64,000 nucleotides of DNA from Pseudonocardia sp. DSM 110487 (GTDB lineage Bacteria; Actinomycetota; Actinomycetes; Mycobacteriales; Pseudonocardiaceae): positions 3,720,001 through 3,784,000 of the forward strand of contig NZ_CP080521.1 in assembly GCF_019468565.1 (NCBI RefSeq), in the 5' to 3' direction. Shown here piece after piece: positions 42,072 through 53,232 of this stretch (positions are counted from its first letter, which is position 1; each line of letters opens with the position of its first letter). The notes beneath the pieces are model-generated. The model had not been told where the DNA came from. It worked only from the letters and a program-made list of their open reading frames with translations, and ran no database searches. The position numbers and the translations under genes are program-made.

Positions 42072-42857
42072 GTGCGCGATGACGAGCGGCGGGGCGACCG
42101 ACCCGACGAGTCTTCCGGCGGTAGAGGGGACACGGCTCTGGGCGTCGGGGCCGCCCTCGCTGACCTGGTGGGCACGCTCGCCGGGCCCGTCCTCGCCGCT
42201 GCAGGCACGGTGGTCACGCTCGGCATGCGGATGTCCCGCCTCGGAGCGGGGGAGCAAGTGATGGCAGGCCTCGCCGATCGCGGGGGACAGGTCCGGGCCG
42301 AGCTGGCGCGCGCGATGCGGGAGAACGTCCGCCGGCTCGTGCTGGCGGTGGTCGATGTCGTCGACCTGACCGAGCTCGTCCGCCGGAATGTCGATCTCGA
42401 CGCGCTCGCCCGTGGAATCGATGTGGACGCCATCGTTGCCCGCGCCGACCTCGACGCCGCGGTGAGCCGCGCTGATCTGGATGCCGTGGTGGCCCGCGTG
42501 AACCTCGACGCGATCCTCGACCGCATCGACCTCGACGCGATCGTCGCCAGGGTCGATCTGGACCTCGTCACATCCCGTCTCGATCTCGACGCGATCGCGA
42601 GGCATCTCGACGCAGATGCGGTCGTCGGGCGCGTGAACCTCGACGCCGTGGTGGCCCGCCTCGACCTCGCCGGGATCGCGCGCCAGGTCATCGACGCGAT
42701 CGATCTGCCGGAGATCATCCGTCAGTCCAGCAGGGCGTTGTCCTCGGAGACCGTGCGCGGCCTCCGGGCGGAGGGGATGCACGCCGACGACGCGGTTGCC
42801 CGCTTCGTCGGCCGGGTGTTGCGACGGCCGGATCCCGAGCGGCCTGCGCTGCAATGA
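42072..42857 (+). CDS. Nonapeptide-repeat membrane-associated protein of unknown function
   Basis: 261 residues from GTG 42072 (GGAG about 9 nt upstream). After a hydrophobic helix (LADLVGTLAGPVLAAAGTVV, ~29-48), residues ~95-215 hold about twelve tandem 9-residue units with consensus R-[VAL]-[DN]-L-D-A-[IV]-[VA]-A, e.g. RADLDAVVA, RVNLDAILD, RIDLDAIVA. The regular spacing suggests a solenoid or long amphipathic helix. The next gene (RDD protein) overlaps by ATGA, so the two are co-translated and may interact in the membrane. No function is known to me. Confidence 0.8.
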   Translation: MRDDERRGDRPDESSGGRGDTALGVGAALADLVGTLAGPVLAAAGTVVTLGMRMSRLGAGEQVMAGLADRGGQVRAELARAMRENVRRLVLAVVDVVDLTELVRRNVDLDALARGIDVDAIVARADLDAAVSRADLDAVVARVNLDAILDRIDLDAIVARVDLDLVTSRLDLDAIARHLDADAVVGRVNLDAVVARLDLAGIARQVIDAIDLPEIIRQSSRALSSETVRGLRAEGMHADDAVARFVGRVLRRPDPERPALQ

Positions 42858-43807
42858 GCGAACGTGCGAGCGAATCAGCGGCACAGCGAGGGCGGCAGAT
42901 GAGTGCCACTCCTGGGCCGTGTCGCGCCGGCGTGGTCACCCGGCTTCTCGCCGCCGCCGTGGACCTCGCCGTGGTCGTGCTGCTGACCGTGTTGGTATAC
43001 CTCTCGATCGCAGGCGCCCGGTTCGCGTGGTCGCCCCTCGCGTTCACCTGGCCCCGTCCGACGACGGAGGTCACCGTTGTCTTTGCCGGACTGATCGCGA
43101 CCGCCTACCTCACTGTGGCGTGGGCCACGACCGGGTGTACCTACGGCGCCGGCCTGCTCGGGATCCGGGTGCTCGCGCGACGGGGCGGCCGGCTGGGCTG
43201 GGCCCGGGCGTTGGTGCGCGCATTGGCGTGCGTCCCGTTCCCCGTCGGGTTGCTGTGGTGCGCGATCAGCCCGACGCGCCGGTCGGCACAGGACCTCGTC
43301 GTCGGCTCGATCGTGATCTACGACCGGCAGCCGATGTTCGCATCCGCACCGGGCGAGACCCCTGCGGCGTCAGCGCACCACGGGATACCGGGTGGCCTGC
43401 GCGTCGTCCGTGGGCACGATGATCCTCCCGAGCGGGACGAGCGAGACCGGGATCAGCTTCAGGCTGGCCCAGGCGAGCGGGATCCCGATGATCGTGACCG
43501 CCAGCGCGACGGCCGTGGTGAGGTGCGCGAGCGCGAGCCACCAGCCGGCGAAGATGATCCAGATGACGTTGCCGATCGTGGACGGCGCCCCCGCGTCCTC
43601 GCGGCGCACGAGTTGCCGGCCGAAGGGCCACAGCGCGAAGTCCGCGATCCGGAACGACGCCAGACCGAACGGGATCGTGACGATGAGGAGGCAGCAGACC
43701 ACTCCGGCGAGGACGTAGCCGATCGCCAGCCAGATCCCGCAGAGGAGCAGCCAGATGACGTTGAGCACGGTTCGCATCGCGGTCCTCCATCGACGAGGTC
43801 CCTCTGA
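42854..43807 (+). CDS. RDD-family membrane protein with unusual antisense-overlapping tail
   Basis: RDD domain in residues ~22-165: AGVVTRLLAAAVDLAVVVLL, then TTGCTYGAGLLGIRVLARRG and LGWARALVRALACVPFPVGL, SPTRRSAQDLVVGSIVIYDR. These give the R/D/D pattern and two or three membrane helices. The normal end would be near residue 175 (about 43380), but no stop occurs until 43807, and the last ~140 codons lie antisense to the YccF gene with highly charged, shadow-like composition (ERDERDRDQ). Either the gene truly overlaps YccF tail-to-tail, or its stop has been lost. Confidence 0.75.
   Translation: MSERASESAAQRGRQMSATPGPCRAGVVTRLLAAAVDLAVVVLLTVLVYLSIAGARFAWSPLAFTWPRPTTEVTVVFAGLIATAYLTVAWATTGCTYGAGLLGIRVLARRGGRLGWARALVRALACVPFPVGLLWCAISPTRRSAQDLVVGSIVIYDRQPMFASAPGETPAASAHHGIPGGLRVVRGHDDPPERDERDRDQLQAGPGERDPDDRDRQRDGRGEVREREPPAGEDDPDDVADRGRRPRVLAAHELPAEGPQREVRDPERRQTERDRDDEEAADHSGEDVADRQPDPAEEQPDDVEHGSHRGPPSTRSL
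43370..43777 (-). CDS. YccF-domain membrane protein
   Basis: 135 residues with two YccF repeats: MRTVLNVIWLLLCGIWLAIG ... TIPFGLASFRIADFALWPFG, and NVIWIIFAGWWLALAHLTTA ... TIIGIPLAWASLKLIPVSLV. Each has paired membrane helices ending in the (T)IxGIPxxxxxxxLxxxxLxPFG/PLG motif. ATG 43777 has GGAGGACCGCG upstream, and a shared stress-motif site lies 67 bp before it. Function unknown. Its whole length is overlapped antisense by the RDD frame. Confidence 0.9.
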   Translation of the reverse strand: MRTVLNVIWLLLCGIWLAIGYVLAGVVCCLLIVTIPFGLASFRIADFALWPFGRQLVRREDAGAPSTIGNVIWIIFAGWWLALAHLTTAVALAVTIIGIPLAWASLKLIPVSLVPLGRIIVPTDDAQATRYPVVR

Positions 43808-43834
43808 GCGTGCATCGGGCCGTGGCCCGGCCGC

Positions 43835-43853
43835 CTCACCCGCGTCGGGCGGC
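43835..43853 (-). promoter_or_regulatory. Shared stress-promoter motif, site 3 (YccF gene)
   Basis: In the gene's orientation it reads GCCGCCCGACGCGGGTGAG, centred 67 bp before the ATG at 43777. One half-site (GGGTGAG) is perfect, the other is CCGCCC. Confidence 0.5.
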
Positions 43854-43896
43854 TCGTACCCCGGTGTCGGCCACCGCGGTCCTGACGAACGACCGG

Positions 43897-43915
43897 TTCG
43901 CCCTCAGCGGATGAG
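43897..43915 (+). promoter_or_regulatory. Shared stress-promoter motif, site 4 (GH63-like/GlgX operon)
   Basis: TTCGCCCTCAGCGGATGAG, centred 72 bp before the GTG at 43978. Half-sites TCGCCC and GGATGAG with 5-bp spacer. Confidence 0.55.
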
Positions 43916-43977
43916 TTCCCGGAGATGTCGAGGTCCGAGACTCGGCCCTGCCGTGGGGCGAACCAGGGGAGGTCGCG

Positions 43978-46679
<2,702 letters not shown>

Positions 46680-46683
<4 letters not shown>

Positions 46684-48833
46684 CGACCACGGTGACGTCA
46701 GCCCTTCCCGGGAGCATGTTCCCGCTGGGTGCGACCCCATCGCCCGGTGGCACGAACTTCGCGGTCGCCTCGGGTGCGGACGCGGTGGACCTCTGCCTGT
46801 TCGACGACGACCAGATCGAACACGGCGGGGAGACCCGGGTCGAGCTCACCCAGTACGACGCGGGCGTCTGGCACGGTTCCGTGCCGGGTGTCCGCCCCGG
46901 CCAGGCGTACGGCTATCGGATGTCCGGGCCGTGGGATCCGCGCCGGGGGCTGCGGTACAACCCGGCGAAACTCCTGCTCGACCCCTACGCCCGGGCCATC
47001 AGCGGGGAGGTGCGGTTCGGGCCGGAAGTGCTCGCGCACCGGCCGGATGATCCGTACGCGCGCAGCGACCTGGAGTCCGCGGCGCACGTGCCGCGGAGCC
47101 TCGTGATCGACACGGGGTTCCGGTGGAGCGAGCGACCTCGGCCCCGGCACCGGTACTCGGACACGGTCCTCTACGAGGTGCACGTCAAGGGCTTCACCGC
47201 GAGTCACCCCGGCGTGCCCGCCGCGCTCCGCGGGACCTACGCCGGCCTCGGGCACGACGCTGCGCTTTCCCACCTGGTCAGCCTCGGCGTGACCACGGTC
47301 GAGCTGCTTCCGGTCCACCACAACGTTCCCGAGGCATTCCTGCCCGAGCGCGGCCTGACCAACTACTGGGGCTACAACACGATCGGCTACTTCGCCCCGC
47401 ACGCCGGCTATTCCGCAGCCGTGCGCGCCGCACGCCCCGGTGGACAGGTCGCCGAGTTCCAGGCCATGGTCGACGCCCTGCACGGCGCCGGGCTGGAAGT
47501 GGTGCTCGACGTGGTGTTCAACCACACCGCCGAAGCCGATCACCTCGGCCCAACGCTGTGCCACCGCGGCATCGACAACGCCGCCTACTACCGTCTCGAC
47601 CCGGCGGACCCGAGCCATTACGTCGACACGACCGGATGTGGCAATTCGCTCAACGCGGCGGACCCGTTCGCCCTGCAGATGATCATGGACTCGCTGCGCT
47701 ACTGGCTCACCGAGATGCGGGTCGATGGATTCCGCTTCGACCTGGCGCCGACGCTCGCCCGCGAGCAGGGCGGCTTCGACCGCCTCTCGGCGTTCTTCGA
47801 CCTGGTCGCGCAGGACCCGGTCGTCGCCAGGGCCAAGCTGATCGCCGAGCCGTGGGACGTCGGCCAGGGCGACAGCTACGACATCGGTCGGTTCCCGCCG
47901 CTGTGGCGGGAGTGGAACGGCCGCTACCGCGACACCACGCGTGATTTCTGGCGCGGCCACGACGGCCTGCTCGGCGATTTCGCGACACGCTTCGGCGGCT
48001 CGTCGGATCTCTACGGTGGCCGGGGCCGCCCCCCCACCGCTTCGGTCAACCTGATCACCGCGCACGACGGGTTCACCCTGGCCGATCTCGTGTCCTACGA
48101 CACCAAGCACAACGAGGCCAATGGTGAGGACAACCGCGACGGGTCCGACGACAACCGGTCGTGGAACTGCGGCGCCGAGGGTCCGACCACCGACCCGGTC
48201 GTGCTCGCCCTACGCGGGCGGCAGCAGCGAGCCATGTTGACGACGTTGATGCTGTCCTTCGGGGTGCCGATGCTGCTCGGCGGCGACGAGCTCGGTCGCA
48301 CGCAGCAGGGCAACAACAACGCCTACTGCCAGGACGGCCCGTTGACCTGGTTCGACTGGGACCACGTCGATGAAGAACTGCTCACCTTCACCCGGCACCT
48401 GATCGCATTCCGGCGGGGCCACCCGGTGTTCCGGCGCCGGCGGTTCCTCTCCGGGATCGATTGGCAGCAACTGCGCTGGTACACACCGGCCGGAGAGATC
48501 GTCACCGGCGAGGAATGGGCTGATCCGGGTGCCCGCAGTGTGGCGATCTACCTCGACGGGGTCGACGAGCCCGACCATGCCGAGGACGGTGCCCTGCTCC
48601 TCGACGACGACTTCCTCGTGCTGGTCAACGCCTGGTGGGAGCCGCTGGAGTTCGTGATACCGCCTACCCGGGACGGGCAGGTCTGGGAGCCGGAACTGGA
48701 CAGCTTCGAGCCCACCGGCGTCGCTTCGCCGGCAAAGCTGGGCGCCGGCGATCCCGTCACGGTCAACGCCAGGTCATTGGTCGTGCTCCGCGGACCCGTT
48801 TCACCAGTGCCGGGCGAGATGAATGCCGGCTGA
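46680..48833 (+). CDS. glgX: Glycogen debranching enzyme GlgX
   Basis: 717 residues, GH13 with N-terminal CBM48 (FPLGATPSPGGTNFAVASGA; GQAYGYRMSGPWDPRRGLRY NPAKLLLDPYAR). Catalytic regions: DVVFNHTAE, VDGFRFDLAPTL (nucleophile Asp), KLIAEPWDVGQG (acid Glu) and NLITAHDGFTLADLVSY (His-Asp). SGIDWQQLRWYTPAGEI lies in the C-domain. Somewhat shorter and more diverged in the C-domain than classic GlgX. GTG 46680 overlaps the previous stop. Hydrolyses alpha-1,6 branches of glycogen limit dextrins. Confidence 0.92.
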
Positions 48834-48851
48834 TGGCGCAAGGCTGACGGT

Positions 48852-49004
48852 ATGACCACCGAGCATGTCGAGATCGGGCCCGCGCCCCGGACTCCGCCCG
48901 GCGGGCAGCCGAGGGCGCGCGCCGCAACCGCGGCGGCCGAGCAGAAGCTCGTAGGTGTGCAGCCGGAGAGCCTGGTCCCCACCGTGCGCGGCCCCCGGAT
49001 CTGA
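48852..49004 (+). CDS. Possible 50-aa peptide after glgX
   Basis: ATG 48852, 18 bp after the glgX stop, encodes MTTEHVEIGPAPRTPPGGQP and then an Ala/Arg-rich segment, ending at TGA 49004. Composition could be coding or not; a CTGACGG precedes the ATG, so no real ribosome site. Recorded because nothing else is here. Confidence 0.25.
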   Translation: MTTEHVEIGPAPRTPPGGQPRARAATAAAEQKLVGVQPESLVPTVRGPRI

Positions 49005-49015
49005 CCTCCGGGCGA

Positions 49016-49216
49016 TCACATTGCCTGCGTCGTCATCCCGCAGTTTCCGAGCTGGAGGTGTCTCCGCTCCCATCGGGCACCGCAACAGGTGCACAGGACG
49101 TCAACGGCGCCGTCCGGGTAGCTGCGCAGCACGGAGATGTCGATGACGCCGGCGGGCGTGTCCAGCCGGTAGCGCTTCCCCGCTCGACCGGCATCAGGCG
49201 ATGGCGATGCGGCCAT
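49016..49216 (-). CDS. Small CxxC protein (66 aa)
   Basis: The product reads KRYRLDTPAGVIDISVLRSY, then DGAVDVLCTCCGARWERRHL with C-x-C-C and a last Cys, a likely metal knuckle of a small one-sheet domain. AGGAGG 7 nt before the ATG at 49216 strongly supports translation. A stress-motif site lies 88 bp upstream. Family not known to me. Confidence 0.7.
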   Translation of the reverse strand: MAASPSPDAGRAGKRYRLDTPAGVIDISVLRSYPDGAVDVLCTCCGARWERRHLQLGNCGMTTQAM

Positions 49217-49294
49217 GGTGTGCCTCCTCGGAGGGACGACCGAGATGTCTCGGCCCCGCCGGGGGCGACGTTAACGGCGGGCGAGAGCGTTCTG

Positions 49295-49313
49295 ACCGTC
49301 CGCCACGGGTGAA
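49295..49313 (-). promoter_or_regulatory. Shared stress-promoter motif, site 5 (small CxxC protein)
   Basis: In the gene's orientation TTCACCCGTGGCGGACGGT, centred 88 bp before ATG 49216. First half-site perfect, second degraded (GGACGGT). Weakest member. Confidence 0.35.
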
Positions 49314-49506
49314 GCTCCGGCCGCGCGTCGCGGTTGAAACTGCTTGCGATCGTGTCCGAAGGCACGGCGGGAACGACGGAGGCTGCTGTGCGCCACGGGG
49401 TCCTGCTGCTCCTGGTCGGATGGGCCGCGATGAGGTTCACGATCGCAGTGCTGCCGGGCGTCTCCAACCGGACGGTGCGGTAGCAGCGGGAGGCTCACCT
49501 CCCACA

Positions 49507-49525
49507 TTCGCCCCTCCGGGGTGAT
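49507..49525 (+). promoter_or_regulatory. Shared stress-promoter motif, site 6 (DUF1269/amphi-Trp operon)
   Basis: TTCGCCCCTCCGGGGTGAT, centred 72 bp before ATG 49588. Half-sites TCGCCC and GGGTGAT. Confidence 0.5.
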
Positions 49526-49587
49526 GGCGCGGCGGGTCGCGGTCACCAGAGTGCGTGACGACCGATCGATCCTGAGGGAGGACGGGC

Positions 49588-50082
49588 ATGGCAGCGACCT
49601 TGACGGTGTGGAAGTTCGACACGGTGCACGGAGCGGAGAGCGCTCTCGGGCTCCTCCAGCGGATGCAGAAGGAGGAGCTGATCACGATCAACGACGCCGC
49701 GTACGTCTACTGGACCGAGGGGCGGAAGAAGCCGAAGACGCAGCAGCTGCACAGCCTGGCCGGGGCCGGGGCACTGGGCGGCAGCTTCTGGGGTCTGCTG
49801 TTCGGCCTCATCTTCTTCGTTCCCCTCCTGGGCATGGCGATGGGGGCCGCCATGGGGGCGATCATGGGCTCGATGTCCGACGTGGGCATCGACGACTCCT
49901 TCGTCCGCCAGGTGCGGGAGCAGGTCACGCCGGGCACATCGGCGCTGTTCGTCATGAGCTCGCACGTCGTCGTCGACAAGGTGCTGGACGAGTTCAAGCA
50001 GACCGGCGCCACCCTCCTGTCGACGAACCTGTCGAACGAGCAGGAAGCCAAGCTGCGCGAGGCCTTCGCCGAGGCCGAGTGA
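49588..50082 (+). CDS. DUF1269 membrane protein
   Basis: 164 residues. TLTVWKFDTVHGAESALGLL and TINDAAYVYWTEGRKKPKTQ start the family; a Gly-rich membrane hairpin follows (LHSLAGAGALGGSFWGLLFG ... GMAMGAAMGAIMGS), then VGIDDSFVRQVREQVTPGTS ALFVMSS. The fold resembles a ferredoxin-like domain interrupted by a glycine-zipper membrane segment. GAGGGAGG precedes the ATG. Members are common in actinobacterial stress or hypoxia sets, with no established function. Confidence 0.9.
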   Translation: MAATLTVWKFDTVHGAESALGLLQRMQKEELITINDAAYVYWTEGRKKPKTQQLHSLAGAGALGGSFWGLLFGLIFFVPLLGMAMGAAMGAIMGSMSDVGIDDSFVRQVREQVTPGTSALFVMSSHVVVDKVLDEFKQTGATLLSTNLSNEQEAKLREAFAEAE

Positions 50083-50096
50083 GAACGGAGCTCGTG

Positions 50097-50399
50097 ATGT
50101 CGGACGTCGAGATCAGCCGGAAAGAGTCACTCACCCGGCACGAGGCGGCACGCAGGCTCTCCGCGCTGGCCGATGCGCTCGACGCAGGCGGCCACGTCGA
50201 GGTCGAGCTCGGCGCCAGCACCGTGAAGCTCCACGTTCCCGACCACGTCCGGTGCGAGGTCGAGGTGGAGGTCGACGGCGACGAGGTGGAACTCGAGGTG
50301 GAGTTCAAGTGGTCGACCGCGTCGGCCGAGCCGGAACCCGCCGCGACGCCGCGCGAGCACGCCCGCGCCGGCAAGGCCGCGGCGCGGTCACACTCCTGA
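50097..50399 (+). CDS. Amphi-Trp domain protein
   Basis: 100 residues. ISRKESLTRHEAARRLSALA, DALDAGGHVEVELGASTVKL and HVPDHVRCEVEVEVDGDEVE, ending in ELEVEFKWST, match the short amphi-Trp domain (alternating charged strands with a conserved final Trp). GGAG is 6 nt before ATG 50097, and the gene lies 14 bp after DUF1269, so they form an operon. Role unknown. Confidence 0.8.
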   Translation: MSDVEISRKESLTRHEAARRLSALADALDAGGHVEVELGASTVKLHVPDHVRCEVEVEVDGDEVELEVEFKWSTASAEPEPAATPREHARAGKAAARSHS

Positions 50400-50430
50400 C
50401 CGGCGCACTCCTGACCCGGCCGTCGGTGGC

Positions 50431-50467
50431 CTCACCCGCAGCGGGCGGTACAGCCGCGGCGGGTGAG
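50431..50467. terminator. Hairpin between convergent genes, probable bidirectional terminator
   Basis: CTCACCCGC (50431-50439) pairs with GCGGGTGAG (50459-50467), with a GC-rich loop that can pair further. It lies 31 bp after the amphi-Trp stop and just beyond the K+ channel stop, the right place for a shared terminator. Its left arm also resembles the shared stress motif. Confidence 0.5.
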
Positions 50468-50470
50468 CCG

Positions 50471-51067
50471 TCACCCGCGATCGGGCGCGTCCGGCTTCCG
50501 GCCGTCCGGCGGAACTGCCATTGCCGAGCTTTCGCTCTCCCGGCGCCGAACCGCCGTCTGCACCGCGGTCAAAAGGATCTTCGCAACCAGCCCGACGACC
50601 ACGAGGCCTGTGATCATCTGGAACATCGTGAGAATCCGCGCGAGTTCGCTCCGCGGTGCGATGTCTCCGAAGCCGACGGTGGCGAAGACGGTGACCGTGA
50701 AGTAGAGCGCGTCGGTCCGGCCCAGCGCCTCGCTGAAGCTGTCCGGGGCATCGCGGGAGATTCGCAGGTAGGTCGAGGCGAACAGCACAAGGAGCATCGG
50801 GAGGCCGATGGCGACGGCCTGGATGGCACGCAGCCGCGGGACGTCGGACGTGAGGATGGCCCGCACCTGCCAGGCGATGACCGCGGCGAACGCCACCAGG
50901 CCGAGCCCGAACCCGATCCAGGTGACGGCATCGAGTGGCCGGTCCAGCGGGATGGTGTAGTACACGAGCACCAGCACCGTCACCGATGCGCCTGCCCGCA
51001 GCAGGGACGCCACGACCAGGCGCTTGCGGGCGGCTGGGGTCAGCTCGTCGTAGTGCTTCCTCGTCAC
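50471..51067 (-). CDS. Two-TM potassium channel (Ion_trans_2 type)
   Basis: 198 residues from GTG 51067 (GGAGGCGGGG upstream). Four hydrophobic segments; the pore region reads LYFTVTVFATVGFGDIAPRS, with the selectivity filter TVGFGD, followed by the inner helix RILTMFQMITGLVVVGLVAK. No RCK domain. Such small channels conduct K+ as tetramers. The longer reading upstream is not supported. A shared stress-motif site lies 73 bp upstream. Confidence 0.87.
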   Translation of the reverse strand: MTRKHYDELTPAARKRLVVASLLRAGASVTVLVLVYYTIPLDRPLDAVTWIGFGLGLVAFAAVIAWQVRAILTSDVPRLRAIQAVAIGLPMLLVLFASTYLRISRDAPDSFSEALGRTDALYFTVTVFATVGFGDIAPRSELARILTMFQMITGLVVVGLVAKILLTAVQTAVRRRESESSAMAVPPDGRKPDAPDRG

Positions 51068-51130
51068 CGGCCCCGCCTCCGATGTCGGTAGGGGTGGGCA
51101 TCGAACCTGCCCGGCGAATACGGCGGGGGC

Positions 51131-51149
51131 CTCATCCGTCAGGGATGAG
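51131..51149 (-). promoter_or_regulatory. Shared stress-promoter motif, site 7 (K+ channel gene)
   Basis: In the gene's orientation CTCATCCCTGACGGATGAG, centred 73 bp before the GTG at 51067. It is part of a longer palindrome with 10-bp arms (51128-51152, GGCCTCATCC/GGATGAGGCC). Confidence 0.55.
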
Positions 51150-51354
51150 GCCGCGCGCAAGCCGGTCGCCAGCGCCTCCGGACTCGGAGCCGAGGAACAC
51201 GGAATGTTGTTCGACCGGGTCGAGGGCGCGGTGGCCGCATGGTGCGTATCCCGGGGGTAACGACCGCGGATCACCTGTAGTGAGTGACGCGGACGGGGCC
51301 ACGAGACGCGAGGGTCGGCGTCGACCGGACACGCATCGACGAAGGGCAGCGCTC

Positions 51355-53226
51355 ATGATTCAGAAGCCGCCGACCCGGTCCACCGAGTCCGCCCATCGGG
51401 AGCTGTCCATGACGCTGCCGTTCGGGGACACGGCGGACGTCGATGACGCCGCTCGGGGGTTCTTGGGGTCGTGGGAGCCGGGGGTGGTTCGTGCTGCGGA
51501 CGGCCGGGCGGTGTGGGAGAGCGACAGCTATGCGTTCCTGAACGGCGAGGCGTCGGCGACGGTCAACCCGAGCCTGTGGCGGCAGTCGACGCTGGTGGCG
51601 AAGCAAGGTCTGTTCGAGGTGGTCGAGGGCATCTATCAGGTGCGCGGTCTGGACCTGTCGAACATGACGATCGTCGAAGGTGACACCGGGTTGATCGTCA
51701 TCGACCCGCTGATCTCCACCGAGACCGCGGCCGCGGCGTTGGCTCTGTACCGCGAGCATCGCGGTGACAGGCCGGTGGTTGCGATCATCTACACGCACAG
51801 CCACGTGGACCACTTCGGTGGCGTCTTCGGGGTCGCCACGCAGGATGACGTCGACGCCGGGAAGGTTCAGGTGATCGCCCCTGAGGGCTTCACCCAGCAC
51901 GCGGTCGAGGAGAACGTCTACGCGGGCACGGCGATGGCCCGTCGCGCGGGCTACATGTACGGCGCGGCGCTCGCGCGCGGCCCTCAGGGCCAGGTGGGCG
52001 CCGGGTTGGGGCAGACGACGTCGACCGGTGAGATCGGGCTGATCGTGCCCACCCACGACATCGCCACGACCGGCCAGACCCTCACCGTGGACGGGGTGGA
52101 GATCGAGTTCCAGATGGCACCGGGGACCGAAGCTCCCGCGGAGATGCATTTCTACTTCCCGCGGCACCGCGCGTTGTGCATGGCCGAGAACGCGACCCAC
52201 ACCCTGCACAACCTGCTCACCCTGCGTGGGGCCCTGGTACGTGACCCGCACGTGTGGTCGCAGTACCTGACCGAGGCAATCGAGATGTTCGGGACGCGGA
52301 CCGACGTGGCATTCGCCTCCCACCATTGGCCGACGTGGGGCCGCGAGCGGGTCGTCTCATTCCTCTCGACCCAGCGCGACCTGTACGCGTACCTGCACGA
52401 CCAGACCCTGCGCCTGCTCAACCAGGGGTTCACCGGGGTCGAGATCGCCGAGATGATCGAGCTGCCGCCCGCCCTGACGGACTCGTGGAGCACCCACGGC
52501 TACTACGGCTCGGTCAGCCACAACGTCAAAGCGATCTACCAGCGTTACATGGGCTGGTTCGACGGCAACCCGGCCCGGCTGTGGCCGTACCCGCCGGCCG
52601 AGCTCGCCACCCGCTACGTCGGCGCGCTCGGGGGCATCGACCGGGTCGTCGAGCTCGCGCGGGCGGCGTTCGACTCCGGCGACTACCGCTGGGCGGCCAC
52701 CCTGCTGGACCACGCGGTCTTCACCGACCCGGACCACGGCCCTGCCCGCGAGCTGTACGCGGACACCCTCGAGCAACTGGGCTACGGGGCCGAGAACGGC
52801 ACGTGGCGCAACTTCTTCCTTTCCGGCACCACCGAACTCCGTGAAGGCAACTTCGGCACCCCGGCCGTCACGGCCGCGCCCGCGATCGTCGCCCAGCTGA
52901 CCCCGGCGCAGCTGTTCGACTCGCTGGCGATCTCGGTCAACGGACCCCGCGCGTGGGGCCTCGACCTGTCCCTCGACGTGACGTTCACCGACATCGACAC
53001 CAATTACCGGCTCACCCTCCGCAACGGTGTGCTCGTCCACAGAGAGCGACCGGCCGACAACACCGCGGACATGACCCTGACCTTGACCACCAGCAGGATG
53101 CTCGGGCTCCTCGGAGGAGATACCACCAGTCCGGGCGCCGACATCGCGGGGGACGAGAAGGTTCTCGAGTCGCTGCTGGACGTGCTCGAGAGAGGCAACC
53201 CATCCTTCAACATCATGACGCCGTAG
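51355..53226 (+). CDS. Alkylsulfatase of the metallo-beta-lactamase fold (SdsA1 type)
   Basis: 623 residues. IYTHSHVDHFGGVFG (His148, His150, Asp152, His153) and MAENATHTLHNLLTLRG are the binuclear zinc sites of type III alkylsulfatases. A central dimerisation domain has GWFDGNPARLWPYPPAELAT, and the C-terminal SCP2-like lobe (QLTPAQLFDSLAISVNGPRA) provides the hydrophobic substrate chute. No Sec signal is evident, so likely cytoplasmic. ATG 51355 has AAGGG upstream. Cleaves primary or secondary alkyl sulfates to alcohol and sulfate. An FGE does not act on this family. Confidence 0.9.
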   Translation: MIQKPPTRSTESAHRELSMTLPFGDTADVDDAARGFLGSWEPGVVRAADGRAVWESDSYAFLNGEASATVNPSLWRQSTLVAKQGLFEVVEGIYQVRGLDLSNMTIVEGDTGLIVIDPLISTETAAAALALYREHRGDRPVVAIIYTHSHVDHFGGVFGVATQDDVDAGKVQVIAPEGFTQHAVEENVYAGTAMARRAGYMYGAALARGPQGQVGAGLGQTTSTGEIGLIVPTHDIATTGQTLTVDGVEIEFQMAPGTEAPAEMHFYFPRHRALCMAENATHTLHNLLTLRGALVRDPHVWSQYLTEAIEMFGTRTDVAFASHHWPTWGRERVVSFLSTQRDLYAYLHDQTLRLLNQGFTGVEIAEMIELPPALTDSWSTHGYYGSVSHNVKAIYQRYMGWFDGNPARLWPYPPAELATRYVGALGGIDRVVELARAAFDSGDYRWAATLLDHAVFTDPDHGPARELYADTLEQLGYGAENGTWRNFFLSGTTELREGNFGTPAVTAAPAIVAQLTPAQLFDSLAISVNGPRAWGLDLSLDVTFTDIDTNYRLTLRNGVLVHRERPADNTADMTLTLTTSRMLGLLGGDTTSPGADIAGDEKVLESLLDVLERGNPSFNIMTP

Positions 53227-53232
53227 GCGGCG

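Larger units (their letters stand above)
49217..49587. other. Divergent intergenic region between the CxxC protein and DUF1269 genes
   Basis: 371 bp without a convincing gene. It holds two of the seven shared-motif sites (49295-49313 and 49507-49525), each pointing to one flanking gene, and the ribosome sites of both. A minus-strand ORF from GTG 49546 is open but unconvincing. Confidence 0.5.

Noticed and set aside
50431..50467. Eighth member of the shared promoter motif
   Set aside because: CTCACCCGCAGCGGGCGG resembles it, but the site is between convergent 3' ends, where a terminator hairpin is the simpler reading.
51355..53226. Alkylsulfatase as the client of the FGE
   Set aside because: It is a zinc metallo-beta-lactamase-fold enzyme, which uses no formylglycine, and has no CxPxR motif.
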